Positions 15,896-25,239 of a stretch of 49,422 nt of DNA are shown here, piece by piece. Positions within the stretch are counted from its first letter, which is position 1, and every line of letters begins with the position of its first letter. The notes below the pieces were generated by a model, which did not search any database, was not told the DNA's origin, and saw only the letters and a list, made by a program, of their open reading frames with translations. Both the position numbers and the translations under genes were made by a program. The DNA comes from an uncultured Lachnospiraceae bacterium (lineage in GTDB: Bacteria > Bacillota > Clostridia > Lachnospirales > Lachnospiraceae): assembly GCA_930989745.1 (NCBI GenBank), contig CAKNMY010000009.1:1-49422 (forward strand). The letters run 5' to 3'.

Positions 15896-18346
15896 ATGCA
15901 GCAAGAAGTATTTGAAGTAAAACGAGAGCGGTTTCATCTGCTGGATGACAGCCTGTACATTCTGCAGGGAAATCTGCCTAAGGATTGTGAAATTGAGGCA
16001 TTCCTCGACAGGACGCCGGTGAAGGTTACTGCGGAGTTATGGGAGAACAGAAGCGCGCTGGAGCGTTTTGCGGATCTTGATCTGATGCGCGGGCAGAAGA
16101 TGACAGTGACGGTGCAGCTTCCGGACGACCTTTCGCCGTATAAGCGCCTGTCGATCTCGGCCGTGACCGCGGACGGGAAAGTCCCATGGTTTTCCGTTTC
16201 CGTAAAATCCCTGGAAGCGAGGCGGGGGAAGCCGTATTACTTTATCGAGGAAGAGCGTGCCAGCCGGTCTGAGAGGACCGTGCGGGTTCGCGGTTGGGTG
16301 GTTTTTCGGGAGCCGGTGAGCCTGAAGCTCTATGACGCGGACGGCACGCAGATTCCCTGCACCGTTCAGTGGAACAACCGCGCGGATGTGGCGCAGATGT
16401 ATCAGGAAGCGGAAATACAGGAAAAATGCGGATTTTATGTGGAATTAAATCAGGTCTTCACAAAAATCGTCTACCTGGTATTCCGCTCAAAGGATAAAAA
16501 GGCGGTATATCCCGTTCACACACAAAAGCTGATGATCCTGAAGAACAAGGCGGAGAAGTATGCGGTAAAGGGCACCCGCTATCTGAAGGCGCACGGCGTC
16601 AAAGCTCTGGCGGCAAAGACTGCGGGCAAGTTCAATACGATGCGCAAGGGCCCCATTCCTTACCAGAAATGGCTTCCGAAGCATCTGCCCACAGCGGCGC
16701 AGCTTGAGAAGCAGCGCCAGGCGAAGTTTGATTACCGTCCGTGTTTTTCCATTGTGGTGCCGCTCTACAGGACGCCTCAGCAGTATCTGGACAGGCTGAT
16801 CGCTTCGATCAAGGATCAGACGTATGCGAACTGGGAGCTGTGTCTCTCCGATGGAAGCGGAAAGGAGAGCCCGATCCGCGGCGTGCTCGAACAATACAGG
16901 GATTCTGATCCGAGAATCCGCGTGCTCTTCCAGGACGAGCCGCTGCAGATTTCCGAGAATACGAACGCGGCCATCGGGATTGCGACCGGAGAATATATCG
17001 TGTTCGCGGATCATGACGATGAGCTGACGCCGAACGCTCTGTACGAGTGTGTGAAGGCGCTCAATGACGATCCGGAGATTGAGGTGCTTTACTCGGACGA
17101 GGATAAGATGTCCATGGACGGGCACAAGTTTTTCCAGCCCCATTTCAAGCCGGACTTTAATATTGACCTGCTGCGTACAGTAAATTATATCTGCCATCTG
17201 TTTGTGGCAAAGCGTTCCGTGATTGACCGCGTGGGGATGCTCAGAAGCGAGTTCGACGGTGCGCAGGACTATGATTTTATTTTCCGGTGTACGGAGGCGG
17301 CGGGAGAGAAGAAGATTCATCATATCCCGAAGATTCTGTATCACTGGAGGAGCCATGAGGACTCCACCTCGGAAAATCCCGCGAGCAAGCTGTATGCCTT
17401 TGACGCGGGGCAGCGCGCAATCCAGGCACACTATGACCGTGTCGGCATCCACGCCACTGTGGAGAAAGGCGAATACCTGGGGCTGTACCGGACGAAGTAC
17501 ATCCGTCCCTATGACCCTCTGGTGTCGATCGTGATCCCGAACAAGGATCATATTGATGATTTGAAGCGGTGTATTGACTCCATTGAGGAAAAGTCGACCT
17601 ACCGCAATTATGAATATATCATTGTGGAGAATAACAGCACCGAACCGGAGACATTCGAATTCTATAAAAAGCTGGAGGCGGAGAATCCGAAGGTGCGTGT
17701 GGTATACTGGAAGGATATTTTCAATTATTCCGCAATCAACAATTTCGGCGTGCAGCATGCGAAGGGCGAGTACCTCTGGCTGCTGAATAACGATACGGAG
17801 ATTATCAATCCGGACTGTCTGGAGGAGCTGCTCGGCTACTGTATGCGGGAAGACGTCGGAGTGGTGGGCGCGCGGCTCTATTTTGAGGACGACACCATCC
17901 AGCACGCCGGTGTGGTGATCGGTTTCGGCGGCATTGCGGGACACTGCTTTGTGCAGCAGCCGAGAGGCTATACGGGATACTGCCACCGCGTGATCTGCGC
18001 ACAGGACTACAGCGCTGTGACAGCGGCGTGCATGATGGTGAAGCGCTCCGTATATGAGCAGGTGGACGGCTTTTCCACCGAGCTGCAGGTCGCGTTTAAC
18101 GATATTGACTTCTGCATGAAAGTGCGCAGCATCGGAAAGCTGGTGGTCTACAATCCTTACGCGGAGCTGTACCACTATGAATCCAAGTCCCGCGGACTGG
18201 AGGACACACCGGAGAAAGTGGCGCGCTTTAACAGGGAGATCGCGACATTTGAAAAGCGCTGGCCGGATATTTTAAGGGACGGAGATCCGTACTATAATCC
18301 GAACCTTACCCTGGACAGCCAGGATTTCTCACTGAAAAGAATCTGA
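15896..18346 (+). CDS. Bifunctional GT2 glycosyltransferase with N-terminal beta domain
   Basis: Protein of 816 residues. Residues about 1-215 form a beta-rich region without a clear family. A first GT2 domain (about 280-520) has SIVVPLYRTP, the metal motif DHDDE and FDGAQDYDFIFRC. A second GT2 domain (about 540-800) has SIVIPNKDH, VENNSTE and NNDTE. Two active sites in one chain suggest alternate linkages of a repeat unit. The GT part is closely related to the 604-residue protein encoded at 23412. It has no membrane helix. A good GAGAGGAAAG site precedes the ATG. Backbone extension is likely; the sugars are unknown. Confidence 0.92.
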   Translation: MQQEVFEVKRERFHLLDDSLYILQGNLPKDCEIEAFLDRTPVKVTAELWENRSALERFADLDLMRGQKMTVTVQLPDDLSPYKRLSISAVTADGKVPWFSVSVKSLEARRGKPYYFIEEERASRSERTVRVRGWVVFREPVSLKLYDADGTQIPCTVQWNNRADVAQMYQEAEIQEKCGFYVELNQVFTKIVYLVFRSKDKKAVYPVHTQKLMILKNKAEKYAVKGTRYLKAHGVKALAAKTAGKFNTMRKGPIPYQKWLPKHLPTAAQLEKQRQAKFDYRPCFSIVVPLYRTPQQYLDRLIASIKDQTYANWELCLSDGSGKESPIRGVLEQYRDSDPRIRVLFQDEPLQISENTNAAIGIATGEYIVFADHDDELTPNALYECVKALNDDPEIEVLYSDEDKMSMDGHKFFQPHFKPDFNIDLLRTVNYICHLFVAKRSVIDRVGMLRSEFDGAQDYDFIFRCTEAAGEKKIHHIPKILYHWRSHEDSTSENPASKLYAFDAGQRAIQAHYDRVGIHATVEKGEYLGLYRTKYIRPYDPLVSIVIPNKDHIDDLKRCIDSIEEKSTYRNYEYIIVENNSTEPETFEFYKKLEAENPKVRVVYWKDIFNYSAINNFGVQHAKGEYLWLLNNDTEIINPDCLEELLGYCMREDVGVVGARLYFEDDTIQHAGVVIGFGGIAGHCFVQQPRGYTGYCHRVICAQDYSAVTAACMMVKRSVYEQVDGFSTELQVAFNDIDFCMKVRSIGKLVVYNPYAELYHYESKSRGLEDTPEKVARFNREIATFEKRWPDILRDGDPYYNPNLTLDSQDFSLKRI

Positions 18347-18382
18347 TACCAGAGAAATATCAAATACAGGAGGTATATGAAT

Positions 18383-19234
18383 ATGCGGGTTTTAGTGACC
18401 GGCGTCAAGGGGCAGCTGGGCCATGACGTTATGAATGAACTGGAAAAACGCGGCTACGAGGGAGTAGGCGTAGATGTGGAGGAAATGGATATTACGGACG
18501 CGGAGGCTGTGGATAAGGTGATCCACGAGGCGCATGTGGACGCCGTTGTACACTGCGCGGCGTGGACAGCCGTTGACGCTGCGGAGGACAATGTGGATAT
18601 GTGCCGCAAAGTCAACGCGTACGGGACAGAGAACATCGCGAAGATCTGCGGCGAGCTGGATATCCCGATGATCTATCTGAGCACAGACTACGTATTTGAC
18701 GGAATGGGCGAGCGCCCCTGGGAGCCGGATGATCCGGTGACAGAGCCGCTCAACGTCTATGGACAGACGAAGTACGAAGGCGAGCTGGCTGTGGAAAAGT
18801 ACGCGAAGAAGCATTACATTGTGCGTATCGCCTGGGTATTCGGTGTGAACGGAAAGAACTTTATCAAGACCATGTTAAAGCTTGCAAAGACGCATGACAG
18901 GCTCACGGTGGTCGATGATCAGATCGGAACGCCGACGTACACGTATGACCTGGCAATCCTTCTTGTGGATATGCTGGAGACGGACAAGTACGGCAAATAC
19001 CATGTGACCAACGAAGGCGGCTACATCTCCTGGTATGATTTCGCAAAAGAGATTTTCCGCCAGGCGGGAGTCAATGTGGAGGTTGTGCCGGTGACCGCTG
19101 AGGAATACAAGGCAAAAGCAAAGCGCCCGTACAACAGCCGTATGAGCAAGGAAAAGCTGACGGCAAACGGATTCAAGAGACTGCCGACATGGCAGGACGC
19201 GCTGAAGCGATATCTGGAGATTATCCGGAATTAA
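18383..19234 (+). CDS. rfbD: dTDP-4-dehydrorhamnose reductase
   Basis: Last step of dTDP-L-rhamnose synthesis, NAD(P)H-dependent. The protein has 283 residues with VTGVKGQLG at the N-terminus, CAAWTAVDAAE, STDYVFDG and the YGQTKYEGE catalytic Tyr/Lys. It is full length. A perfect AGGAGGT (18368-18374) lies 8 bases before the ATG at 18383; the ATG at 18377 is only 2 bases away. It sits far from rfbA, rfbB and rfbC, at the end of the first forward block, and is followed by a terminator shared with the convergent YfhO gene. Confidence 0.97.
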   Translation: MRVLVTGVKGQLGHDVMNELEKRGYEGVGVDVEEMDITDAEAVDKVIHEAHVDAVVHCAAWTAVDAAEDNVDMCRKVNAYGTENIAKICGELDIPMIYLSTDYVFDGMGERPWEPDDPVTEPLNVYGQTKYEGELAVEKYAKKHYIVRIAWVFGVNGKNFIKTMLKLAKTHDRLTVVDDQIGTPTYTYDLAILLVDMLETDKYGKYHVTNEGGYISWYDFAKEIFRQAGVNVEVVPVTAEEYKAKAKRPYNSRMSKEKLTANGFKRLPTWQDALKRYLEIIRN

Positions 19235-19261
19235 GGCGTGAAAACGCGGAAATACAGACAG

Positions 19262-19308
19262 AAAAAAATCCGAAAGCAGAACCTGGCAGGTTTGGCTTTC
19301 GGATTTTT
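19262..19308. terminator. Bidirectional terminator between rfbD and the YfhO-type gene
   Basis: AAAAATCCGAAAGC (up to 19277) pairs with GCTTTCGGATTTTT (19295-19308). The stem has A and T tracts on the two sides and can end transcripts from both strands, as expected between convergent genes. Confidence 0.9.
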
Positions 19309-19321
19309 GCGTGCAGGAATC

Positions 19322-22102
19322 TTAAGAATGATGAGAGCGCTTTCTTTTCAGGAAGTACGCGCCCCAGATTCCCGCAGTCAGAAGCAGAGATGCCGCGCTT
19401 CCGATCACACCCGCGGCAAAGCCCGGACAGTGATATTCCAGGCGGATTTCATGGGAACCCCGGGTGAGGGAGATGCCGGTGAAGCCGTAATTGACACGGT
19501 GGATCTCAGTCTCCTCACCGTCCACATAGGCATGCCAGCCGTTTTCGTAGGGAATGGCGAGCATCAGAACGCCGTCGGAGGACACCTCGGCGGTGCCTGT
19601 GACCAGGCTGTCCCTGCGGCAGCTGTCAAACCGGATGCCGTCGCTGAGGGAGGAGAGATCGGCAGCGCTCTGGCGGTACAGGCGCAGATTTTCAAGCGCA
19701 GTCCCCGCAAGCGATCCGGTGGGGAGGGAGAGCGTCACCTGGCTGACTCCCTCGGGAACAGTCAGCGCTGCGTGGAGGCTGCCGTTCTCAGCGGTCAGCT
19801 GCGTGGTGTGGCCGCCGATTCCGGCATAGAGGTTGTCAGAACCGCCGGCCGGCAGCGTGAGGTCAAATTCCAGCAGCAGGCTTTCCTCAGCTCCGTCCCA
19901 TGCGCTCTGCGGCAGCGTCAGCGTGACGGTATGCCCGTCCTCCGAATCGGCGCGCTCAATCAGCTGGCTGTCAGCAGCCTCCTCTCTGACATAATCGGAG
20001 AGATCGGCAGCGCCGCGCGTGAGCTCAGGAACCGTATCGCAGAGAAGATTTTCCGAGAGCAGGGCAGATGCGTCGAGCAGGGAGGCGTACGCTTCGTAAT
20101 CTGCTGTGGAGAACACGGAGGTATAGAACTTTCCGAGCTGATCGGTGCGGGTATTGCGGTGCACATAGATGCTGCCGTACTGGCCGAAGAGCTCATAACC
20201 GGGGACGCCGAGGTCGGACTGGTGTGAGAGCACATACTTCACATGGCACAGAGCGGCGGGAAAGTTCTCCGACACTGCGTTCGCGAAACTCAGATGAGCG
20301 CTGTTGAGAATCTCCAGATTGCTCCAGAGCTTCTGAACAAACTCCGAGGTATAGGTGTTCAGCGTGGAGTTATAAGTACTGACTCCGCTGTAATTCTGCG
20401 CCAGAGCATTCAGGCAGGAGGTAGCGGTTCCGACAGTATAATCCTTCTCAACGCGGTAAAAGGATGGATCCTCCTGCGCAATCGCGGACAGGGCCTCCTC
20501 CACAGAGCCGTCATACAGCGCGTCAAAATACTCGGACGGCGCCTTGGCGAGCACGGAACGCCCGTCGTGGTACGAGGCGTACGCGTCCAGGCTCATCGTG
20601 AGCATCAGACAGAGCGCAAGGCCTGCGGTACAGATCTGCTGCTGCCGTCCGGACAGCGCGAAACAGTGTTTTCCGCTGAGATGCTCTTTCTGTCCGGCGG
20701 TCCGAAAGCGCGGCGCGCCGAAAAATGCGCCGAGCGCCAGGAACAGCGCCATGCCCGCTGCGAGCACTCCGAGCGCGGCGGCAAGACCGCTGTCCGCGCC
20801 TGCCTGCATCCGGAAGTAAAAAGCCGTCGTACCGGCTGCCGTCACGATGAGCAGCGGAAGGGATAACCGGCGATGCTCCAGCGCCTCGTGCAGCATCTGC
20901 GCCATGATCCAGGCAAAAAACGGAAGGCAGACAAAGGTCTGGCGCGAGAACGGATAGGCGAATCCGTTGAAAATCAGGCTTCCCAGAGGGATCAGCAGCA
21001 CAAATGCGCAGAGAGCCAGCGCGGAGAGCAGCAGAAGCCGCTGCTTCATGGAAAAACGTTCCATTGCCGAGGAACTCTTTGGGCGGAAGCCGCTTTTTAC
21101 CCAGTCCCGGATCACGAAGAAACAAAACTGCACAGCCGCGAACAGGAACAGCACAGACAGGAACACGCTGGGATCCTCATAATAGTTCGTAAAACCGCTG
21201 TAATCGTTGATCCCCTGCAGATTTCCGGAGAAAAACCGTTTCAGCAGCGTCGTGTAATACGGCGCTTCATACAGCCGCAGCTCCCGCAGGATCTTTGTCG
21301 CCAGAGACTCTCCTCCTACGCGTCCCGACACGCCGAGAATCATCATGGCATTCGGGAGCAGCGAGAACAGGCCGATACCGATGCCCAGCACCATGGATCC
21401 GTATGCCTTCCCCACGCCGGCAAGCCCTTTTTTGCAGAACAGCCTTCCGTTCCACGCTGTGCGGTACAGGATATAAAAGCCCAGCACGAGAAACTGCATA
21501 TAGCTCAGATACAGGGAGTACGCGCTGCTCACAGCGCACAGGAGCGTAAGTCCGAGCAGCCAGCCGGTCTTTCGCAGAGCTTTCTCGGCGGCGAGCAGAA
21601 GCAGCGGAAAGAGCACCACCACAGTTCCGAACTGATAATGCTGTCCCCAGACAACCAGATAGCCGCACAGCCCGTAGGCGTAAGCGGCGAGTACCTTGCT
21701 TCGCTCTGAAAGTGAAAAGCAGGAGAGAAAACCGTAGACCGCAAGCCCTGCCAGCAGGATACGGAGGATCTGGAGAAACACGAGAATCCCGTAGATGCGC
21801 TCCGCGCCGAAGAGCACGCCGAAGAGGTACAGCAGCATCAGAAACGGATCAAAAAGATTCAGGGAGAACATATTGATGCCGAATCCGTTGTTGAAATCCC
21901 AGAGGGAAAAACTGCCCTCCCGCAGATGATTGATAATGGTCTGATAATGCATCAGATACTGGTCATACGTATCTGAGCCGATGTCAGTAAAGGCGAGAAG
22001 TTCTCCGCCGAAGAGAAAGGACCCGAAAATAAACAGGCAGGAAAGAAGCAGAAGTCCGGAGAGAACGGCCATGGATCTTCTGCTCGTTTTCGCTTCATAC
22101 AT
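19322..22102 (-). CDS. YfhO family multi-pass membrane protein (GT-C-type glycosyltransferase)
   Basis: Protein of 926 residues: about a dozen membrane helices in the first 560 or so, an outside region with Tyr, Ser and Thr-rich segments, and a final helix followed by a basic tail. An acidic DIGSDTYDQY motif in the first outside loop and LWDFNNGFG are typical of YfhO. In Bacillus and Listeria, YfhO works with CsbB/GtcA-type proteins to put sugars from undecaprenyl phosphate on lipoteichoic acid. Here it likely decorates the exported polymer with sugars made by the modules at 1485-5140. Upstream ATG codons exist, but the start at 22102 has GAGGT 8 bases ahead. It is the only reverse-strand gene of the locus. 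Confidence 0.88.
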   Translation of the reverse strand: MYEAKTSRRSMAVLSGLLLLSCLFIFGSFLFGGELLAFTDIGSDTYDQYLMHYQTIINHLREGSFSLWDFNNGFGINMFSLNLFDPFLMLLYLFGVLFGAERIYGILVFLQILRILLAGLAVYGFLSCFSLSERSKVLAAYAYGLCGYLVVWGQHYQFGTVVVLFPLLLLAAEKALRKTGWLLGLTLLCAVSSAYSLYLSYMQFLVLGFYILYRTAWNGRLFCKKGLAGVGKAYGSMVLGIGIGLFSLLPNAMMILGVSGRVGGESLATKILRELRLYEAPYYTTLLKRFFSGNLQGINDYSGFTNYYEDPSVFLSVLFLFAAVQFCFFVIRDWVKSGFRPKSSSAMERFSMKQRLLLLSALALCAFVLLIPLGSLIFNGFAYPFSRQTFVCLPFFAWIMAQMLHEALEHRRLSLPLLIVTAAGTTAFYFRMQAGADSGLAAALGVLAAGMALFLALGAFFGAPRFRTAGQKEHLSGKHCFALSGRQQQICTAGLALCLMLTMSLDAYASYHDGRSVLAKAPSEYFDALYDGSVEEALSAIAQEDPSFYRVEKDYTVGTATSCLNALAQNYSGVSTYNSTLNTYTSEFVQKLWSNLEILNSAHLSFANAVSENFPAALCHVKYVLSHQSDLGVPGYELFGQYGSIYVHRNTRTDQLGKFYTSVFSTADYEAYASLLDASALLSENLLCDTVPELTRGAADLSDYVREEAADSQLIERADSEDGHTVTLTLPQSAWDGAEESLLLEFDLTLPAGGSDNLYAGIGGHTTQLTAENGSLHAALTVPEGVSQVTLSLPTGSLAGTALENLRLYRQSAADLSSLSDGIRFDSCRRDSLVTGTAEVSSDGVLMLAIPYENGWHAYVDGEETEIHRVNYGFTGISLTRGSHEIRLEYHCPGFAAGVIGSAASLLLTAGIWGAYFLKRKRSHHS

Positions 22103-22145
22103 AGTAAAATACCTCATTTCAAATATGATTAATATCCTGTGCATC

Positions 22146-22174
22146 ATTATAGCACAAGAAATGTGCCGCAACAA
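22146..22174 (-). promoter_or_regulatory. Candidate promoter of the YfhO-type gene
   Basis: On the reverse strand TTGTTG (22174-22169) is 17 bases from a perfect TATAAT (22151-22146). The -35 box is weak. The -10 lies about 45 bases before the start codon. Confidence 0.55.
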
Positions 22175-22178
22175 TGAC

Positions 22179-22207
22179 TTGACAGAATCTGAGGATTTTA
22201 CTATAGT
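22179..22207 (+). promoter_or_regulatory. Promoter of the DegT aminotransferase operon
   Basis: TTGACA (22179-22184) and TATAGT (22202-22207) with a 17-base spacer. Its -35 box is only 4 bases from the -35 of the reverse promoter, so the two divergent promoters may compete or be co-regulated. It would drive the aminotransferase and the two following GT2 genes. Confidence 0.8.
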
Positions 22208-22270
22208 AAACAAAGCTGAACTGTAATAACAAAGAAAGAAGATACACTTGAAAAATGGAGAAAAGGAACA

Positions 22271-23422
22271 ATGATAGATTTCAATAAAGCCCCTGTGGTG
22301 GGAAATGAGCTTGCCTATATGCAGCAGGCGATGCAGAACCACAAGCTCTGCGGCGACGGGCCGTTTACGAAGAAGTGTTCCGGGCTGATGCAGGAAGCAT
22401 TCGGCAGCCGTCATCTGCTCCTGACCACATCCTGTACGCACGCTCTGGAGATGGCGGCGCATCTGTCAGACGTCGGGGAGGGAGACGAGGTGATCATGCC
22501 GTCCTACACGTTCGTGTCCACAGCCGACGCTTTTGTCCAGCGGGGAGCGAAGATCGTGTTTGTGGATATCCGGCCGGATACCATGAACATCGACGAGACA
22601 AAGATCGAGGAGGCGGTCACGGAGCGCACGAAGGCGATCGTGCCGGTTCATTACGCGGGCGTGGCGTGCGCGATGGATGAGATCATGGCGATTGCCGCAA
22701 AATATAATCTGAAAGTCGTGGAGGACGCCGCTCAGGGTGTGAACGCCTGGTATAAGGGCAGAGCGCTCGGAACGATCGGAGATTTTGGCTGCTATAGCTT
22801 TCATGAGACGAAGAATTACACGATGGGAGAAGGCGGGGCAATCCTGTTCCAGGACGATGAATACCGTGACAGGGCTGAGATTCTCAGAGAAAAGGGGACG
22901 GACAGAAGCAAGTTCTTCCGCGGCCAGGTGGACAAGTATACCTGGGTCAGCTACGGTTCCTCCTATCTGCCGAGCGATCTCAACGCCGCCTACCTGTACG
23001 CGCAGCTTGAGCAGATGAGCGCGATCAATGAGAAGCGGCTCGCGATCTGGAACTACTATCATGAGAGCTTTGAGGAACTTGAGAAAGAAGGTCTTGTGAC
23101 AAGGCCGACAGTGCCGGATTACGCGGTTCACAATGCCCACATGTACTATCTGAAAGTAAAGGATCTCAAGACCAGGACCGCCCTGATCCAGTGGCTGAAG
23201 GAACACGGCGTTCAGAGCGTGTTTCATTACATTCCGCTGCACTCTTCGCCGGCGGGAAGGAAGTTCGGAAGATTCAGCGGCGAGGATGTGTACACCACAA
23301 GGGAGAGTGAACGATTGCTGCGGCTTCCGATGTATTACAGTCTGACAATGGAAGAAGCCGCGCAGGTTGCGGCAGCGGTGAAGGGCTTCTGGGAGCAGAA
23401 GGGAGCGCGCGATGGCAGATAA
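22271..23422 (+). CDS. DegT/DnrJ/EryC1/StrS sugar aminotransferase (WecE/RffA-like)
   Basis: PLP-dependent aminotransferase of 383 residues. The closest family by feel is WecE/RffA, which turns dTDP-4-keto-6-deoxyglucose (the RfbB product) into dTDP-4-amino-4,6-dideoxygalactose. Key features are the N-terminal FNKAPVVGNEL, TSCTHALEMA, EDAAQG and the PLP lysine in SFHETKNYTMGEGG. FHYIPLHSS near the C-terminus is also WecE-like. Specificity for C4 rather than C3 is inferred from this overall resemblance. It implies an amino sugar in the polymer. The start has AAAAGGA 3 to 6 bases upstream, slightly close. The end overlaps the next gene by 11 bases. Confidence 0.9.
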   Translation: MIDFNKAPVVGNELAYMQQAMQNHKLCGDGPFTKKCSGLMQEAFGSRHLLLTTSCTHALEMAAHLSDVGEGDEVIMPSYTFVSTADAFVQRGAKIVFVDIRPDTMNIDETKIEEAVTERTKAIVPVHYAGVACAMDEIMAIAAKYNLKVVEDAAQGVNAWYKGRALGTIGDFGCYSFHETKNYTMGEGGAILFQDDEYRDRAEILREKGTDRSKFFRGQVDKYTWVSYGSSYLPSDLNAAYLYAQLEQMSAINEKRLAIWNYYHESFEELEKEGLVTRPTVPDYAVHNAHMYYLKVKDLKTRTALIQWLKEHGVQSVFHYIPLHSSPAGRKFGRFSGEDVYTTRESERLLRLPMYYSLTMEEAAQVAAAVKGFWEQKGARDGR

Positions 23423-25226
23423 CAGATGGATACAGTTTGCGAAAAAGCTGAAACCCTACTATATAAAGAAGGGACTGCGGTATTTAAAGCACTTTGGCGT
23501 AAAGGAATTCATGGTTCGCCTGGCGGAGCGCACGGAACCGGAGGACGTACCGTACGATCCCTGGTTCCAGAGCCACAGGGCAACTGAGGAAGACCTAAAG
23601 AGGCAGAGAAGCCGCAGATGGAAGGAAATGCCGAAAATCAGCATTGTGGTTCCGGCATTTCACACTCCGGAAGTATTTCTGCGGCAGATGATCGACAGCG
23701 TGATTGCGCAGTCTTACGGGAACTGGGAACTGTGCATTGCCAACGGGAGCCCGCAGGACGAGACGATGCAGCGCGTGCTCCGGGAATATGCCGGGAAGGA
23801 CGAGCGGGTCAGATACAGAGACTTAGAGGAGAATCTGGGAATCGCGGGCAACACGAACGCTGCCTTTGAGATGGCGCGGGGAGAGTTCGTCGGTCTTCTC
23901 GATCACGATGATCTGCTGGCTCCGAACGCGCTCTATGAGATTGTCAGCGTCATCGAACAGGACAGCGCCGTCGATGCGGTGTACACGGATGAAGATAAGG
24001 TGCGCACAGATCTGTCCGAGCATTTCCAGCCGCATTTTAAGCCGGATTTCAATCTGGACCTGCTGCGCTCCAATAATTACATCTGCCATTTCTTCGTGGT
24101 GCGCAAAGCGCTGATGGAGAAGGTCGGAGGCTTCCGAAAGGAGTTTGACGGGGCGCAGGATTATGACTATATTTTCCGCTGCACGGAACAGGCGCGGCAG
24201 ACGGCGCATGTGCCGGAGATTCTCTATCATTGGAGAGTCCACGAAGCGTCGACGGCTGACAATCCCGCCAGTAAGATGTACGCTTTTGAGGCCGGGAAAC
24301 GCGCGATCGAGGAGCATCTGCAGCGCTGCGGCGAACAGGGCGAGGTCACGCTGCGCAAAGATCTGGGATTTTACAGGGTAAAATATCCGGTGCATGGCAA
24401 TCCGCTTGTCTCTGTGCTGATTCCGAACAAAGATCAGAGCGCAACGCTGAGAAAGTGCCTGGATTCTCTGAAAAAGACTGCGTATCCGAATTATGAGATC
24501 ATAATTATAGAAAATAACAGTACGGAAGAAGAGACGTTCGTGTATTACCGGGAGCTGGAGCAGGATCCCGCCGTGCGCGTGGTGCGCTGGGAGCAGAAGG
24601 GATTTAATTACTCTGCGCTGAATAATTTTGGCGCGGGCTTTGCGCGCGGAGAGTATCTCCTCTTCCTGAATAACGATATCGAGGCGATCAAAAGCGGCTG
24701 GATGGAGGAGCTGCTGGCAAACTGCCAGAGAGAGCAGGTGGGAATTGTGGGGGCGAAGCTCTACTATCCCGATGACACCGTGCAGCACGCCGGGACGATC
24801 GTGGGCCTGGGAGGGATTGCGGGGCACGCGTTTATCAATCTGCCGCGCGCCCGCAGCGGCTATCTGCACAAAGCTTCGCTTCAGATGGATCTGAGCGCTG
24901 TGACCGCGGCGTGCATGATGATGAAACGACAGGTGTTCGAACAGCTCGGCGGCTTTGAGGAGCAGCTCGCAGTGGCGTTCAATGACGTGGATCTGTGCCT
25001 TCGCACCGTGCAGGCGGGTTATCTGGTTGTGTACAATCCGGAGGCAGAGCTTTACCATCACGAGTCCAAGTCCCGCGGAGCTGAGGACAGCGAGGAAAAG
25101 GTGCGCCGTTTCCAGCGGGAGATTGAATTTATGCGCACCCGATGGATCCGGATTCTGAAGGACGGCGATCCGAATTACAATAAGAACTTGACCCTAAGCA
25201 AATGGAATTATTCGCTGCGGGTATGA
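23412..25226 (+). CDS. Bifunctional GT2 glycosyltransferase
   Basis: Protein of 604 residues with two GT2 domains: the first (about 75-330) has SIVVPAFHTP, LDHDD and FDGAQDYDYIFRC; the second (about 330-590) has SVLIPNKDQ, IENNSTE and LNNDIE. It is a paralogue of the 816-residue enzyme at 15896 but lacks its N-terminal beta region. The start lies within the aminotransferase gene, so the sugar donor enzyme and the transferase are translationally coupled. That makes it a candidate for adding the 4-amino sugar. No membrane helix. Confidence 0.92.
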   Translation: MADNRWIQFAKKLKPYYIKKGLRYLKHFGVKEFMVRLAERTEPEDVPYDPWFQSHRATEEDLKRQRSRRWKEMPKISIVVPAFHTPEVFLRQMIDSVIAQSYGNWELCIANGSPQDETMQRVLREYAGKDERVRYRDLEENLGIAGNTNAAFEMARGEFVGLLDHDDLLAPNALYEIVSVIEQDSAVDAVYTDEDKVRTDLSEHFQPHFKPDFNLDLLRSNNYICHFFVVRKALMEKVGGFRKEFDGAQDYDYIFRCTEQARQTAHVPEILYHWRVHEASTADNPASKMYAFEAGKRAIEEHLQRCGEQGEVTLRKDLGFYRVKYPVHGNPLVSVLIPNKDQSATLRKCLDSLKKTAYPNYEIIIIENNSTEEETFVYYRELEQDPAVRVVRWEQKGFNYSALNNFGAGFARGEYLLFLNNDIEAIKSGWMEELLANCQREQVGIVGAKLYYPDDTVQHAGTIVGLGGIAGHAFINLPRARSGYLHKASLQMDLSAVTAACMMMKRQVFEQLGGFEEQLAVAFNDVDLCLRTVQAGYLVVYNPEAELYHHESKSRGAEDSEEKVRRFQREIEFMRTRWIRILKDGDPNYNKNLTLSKWNYSLRV

Positions 25227-25239
25227 CAAAGGGGACATT

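Noticed and set aside
16487-18175. Long antisense open frame of 562 codons under the 816-residue GT2 gene
   Set aside because: It follows the codon pattern of the sense gene, has no ribosome site or known domain, and the translation is rich in His, Leu, Arg and Val as in typical shadow frames.
19238-20227. Forward open frame of 329 codons opposite the YfhO gene
   Set aside because: It begins in the terminator region and has no homology; the reverse YfhO frame has clear membrane helices and family motifs.
23823-25061. Antisense open frame of 412 codons under the second double-GT2 gene
   Set aside because: It has the same composition as the shadow under the paralogous GT2 gene, which shows that it follows from the sense sequence.
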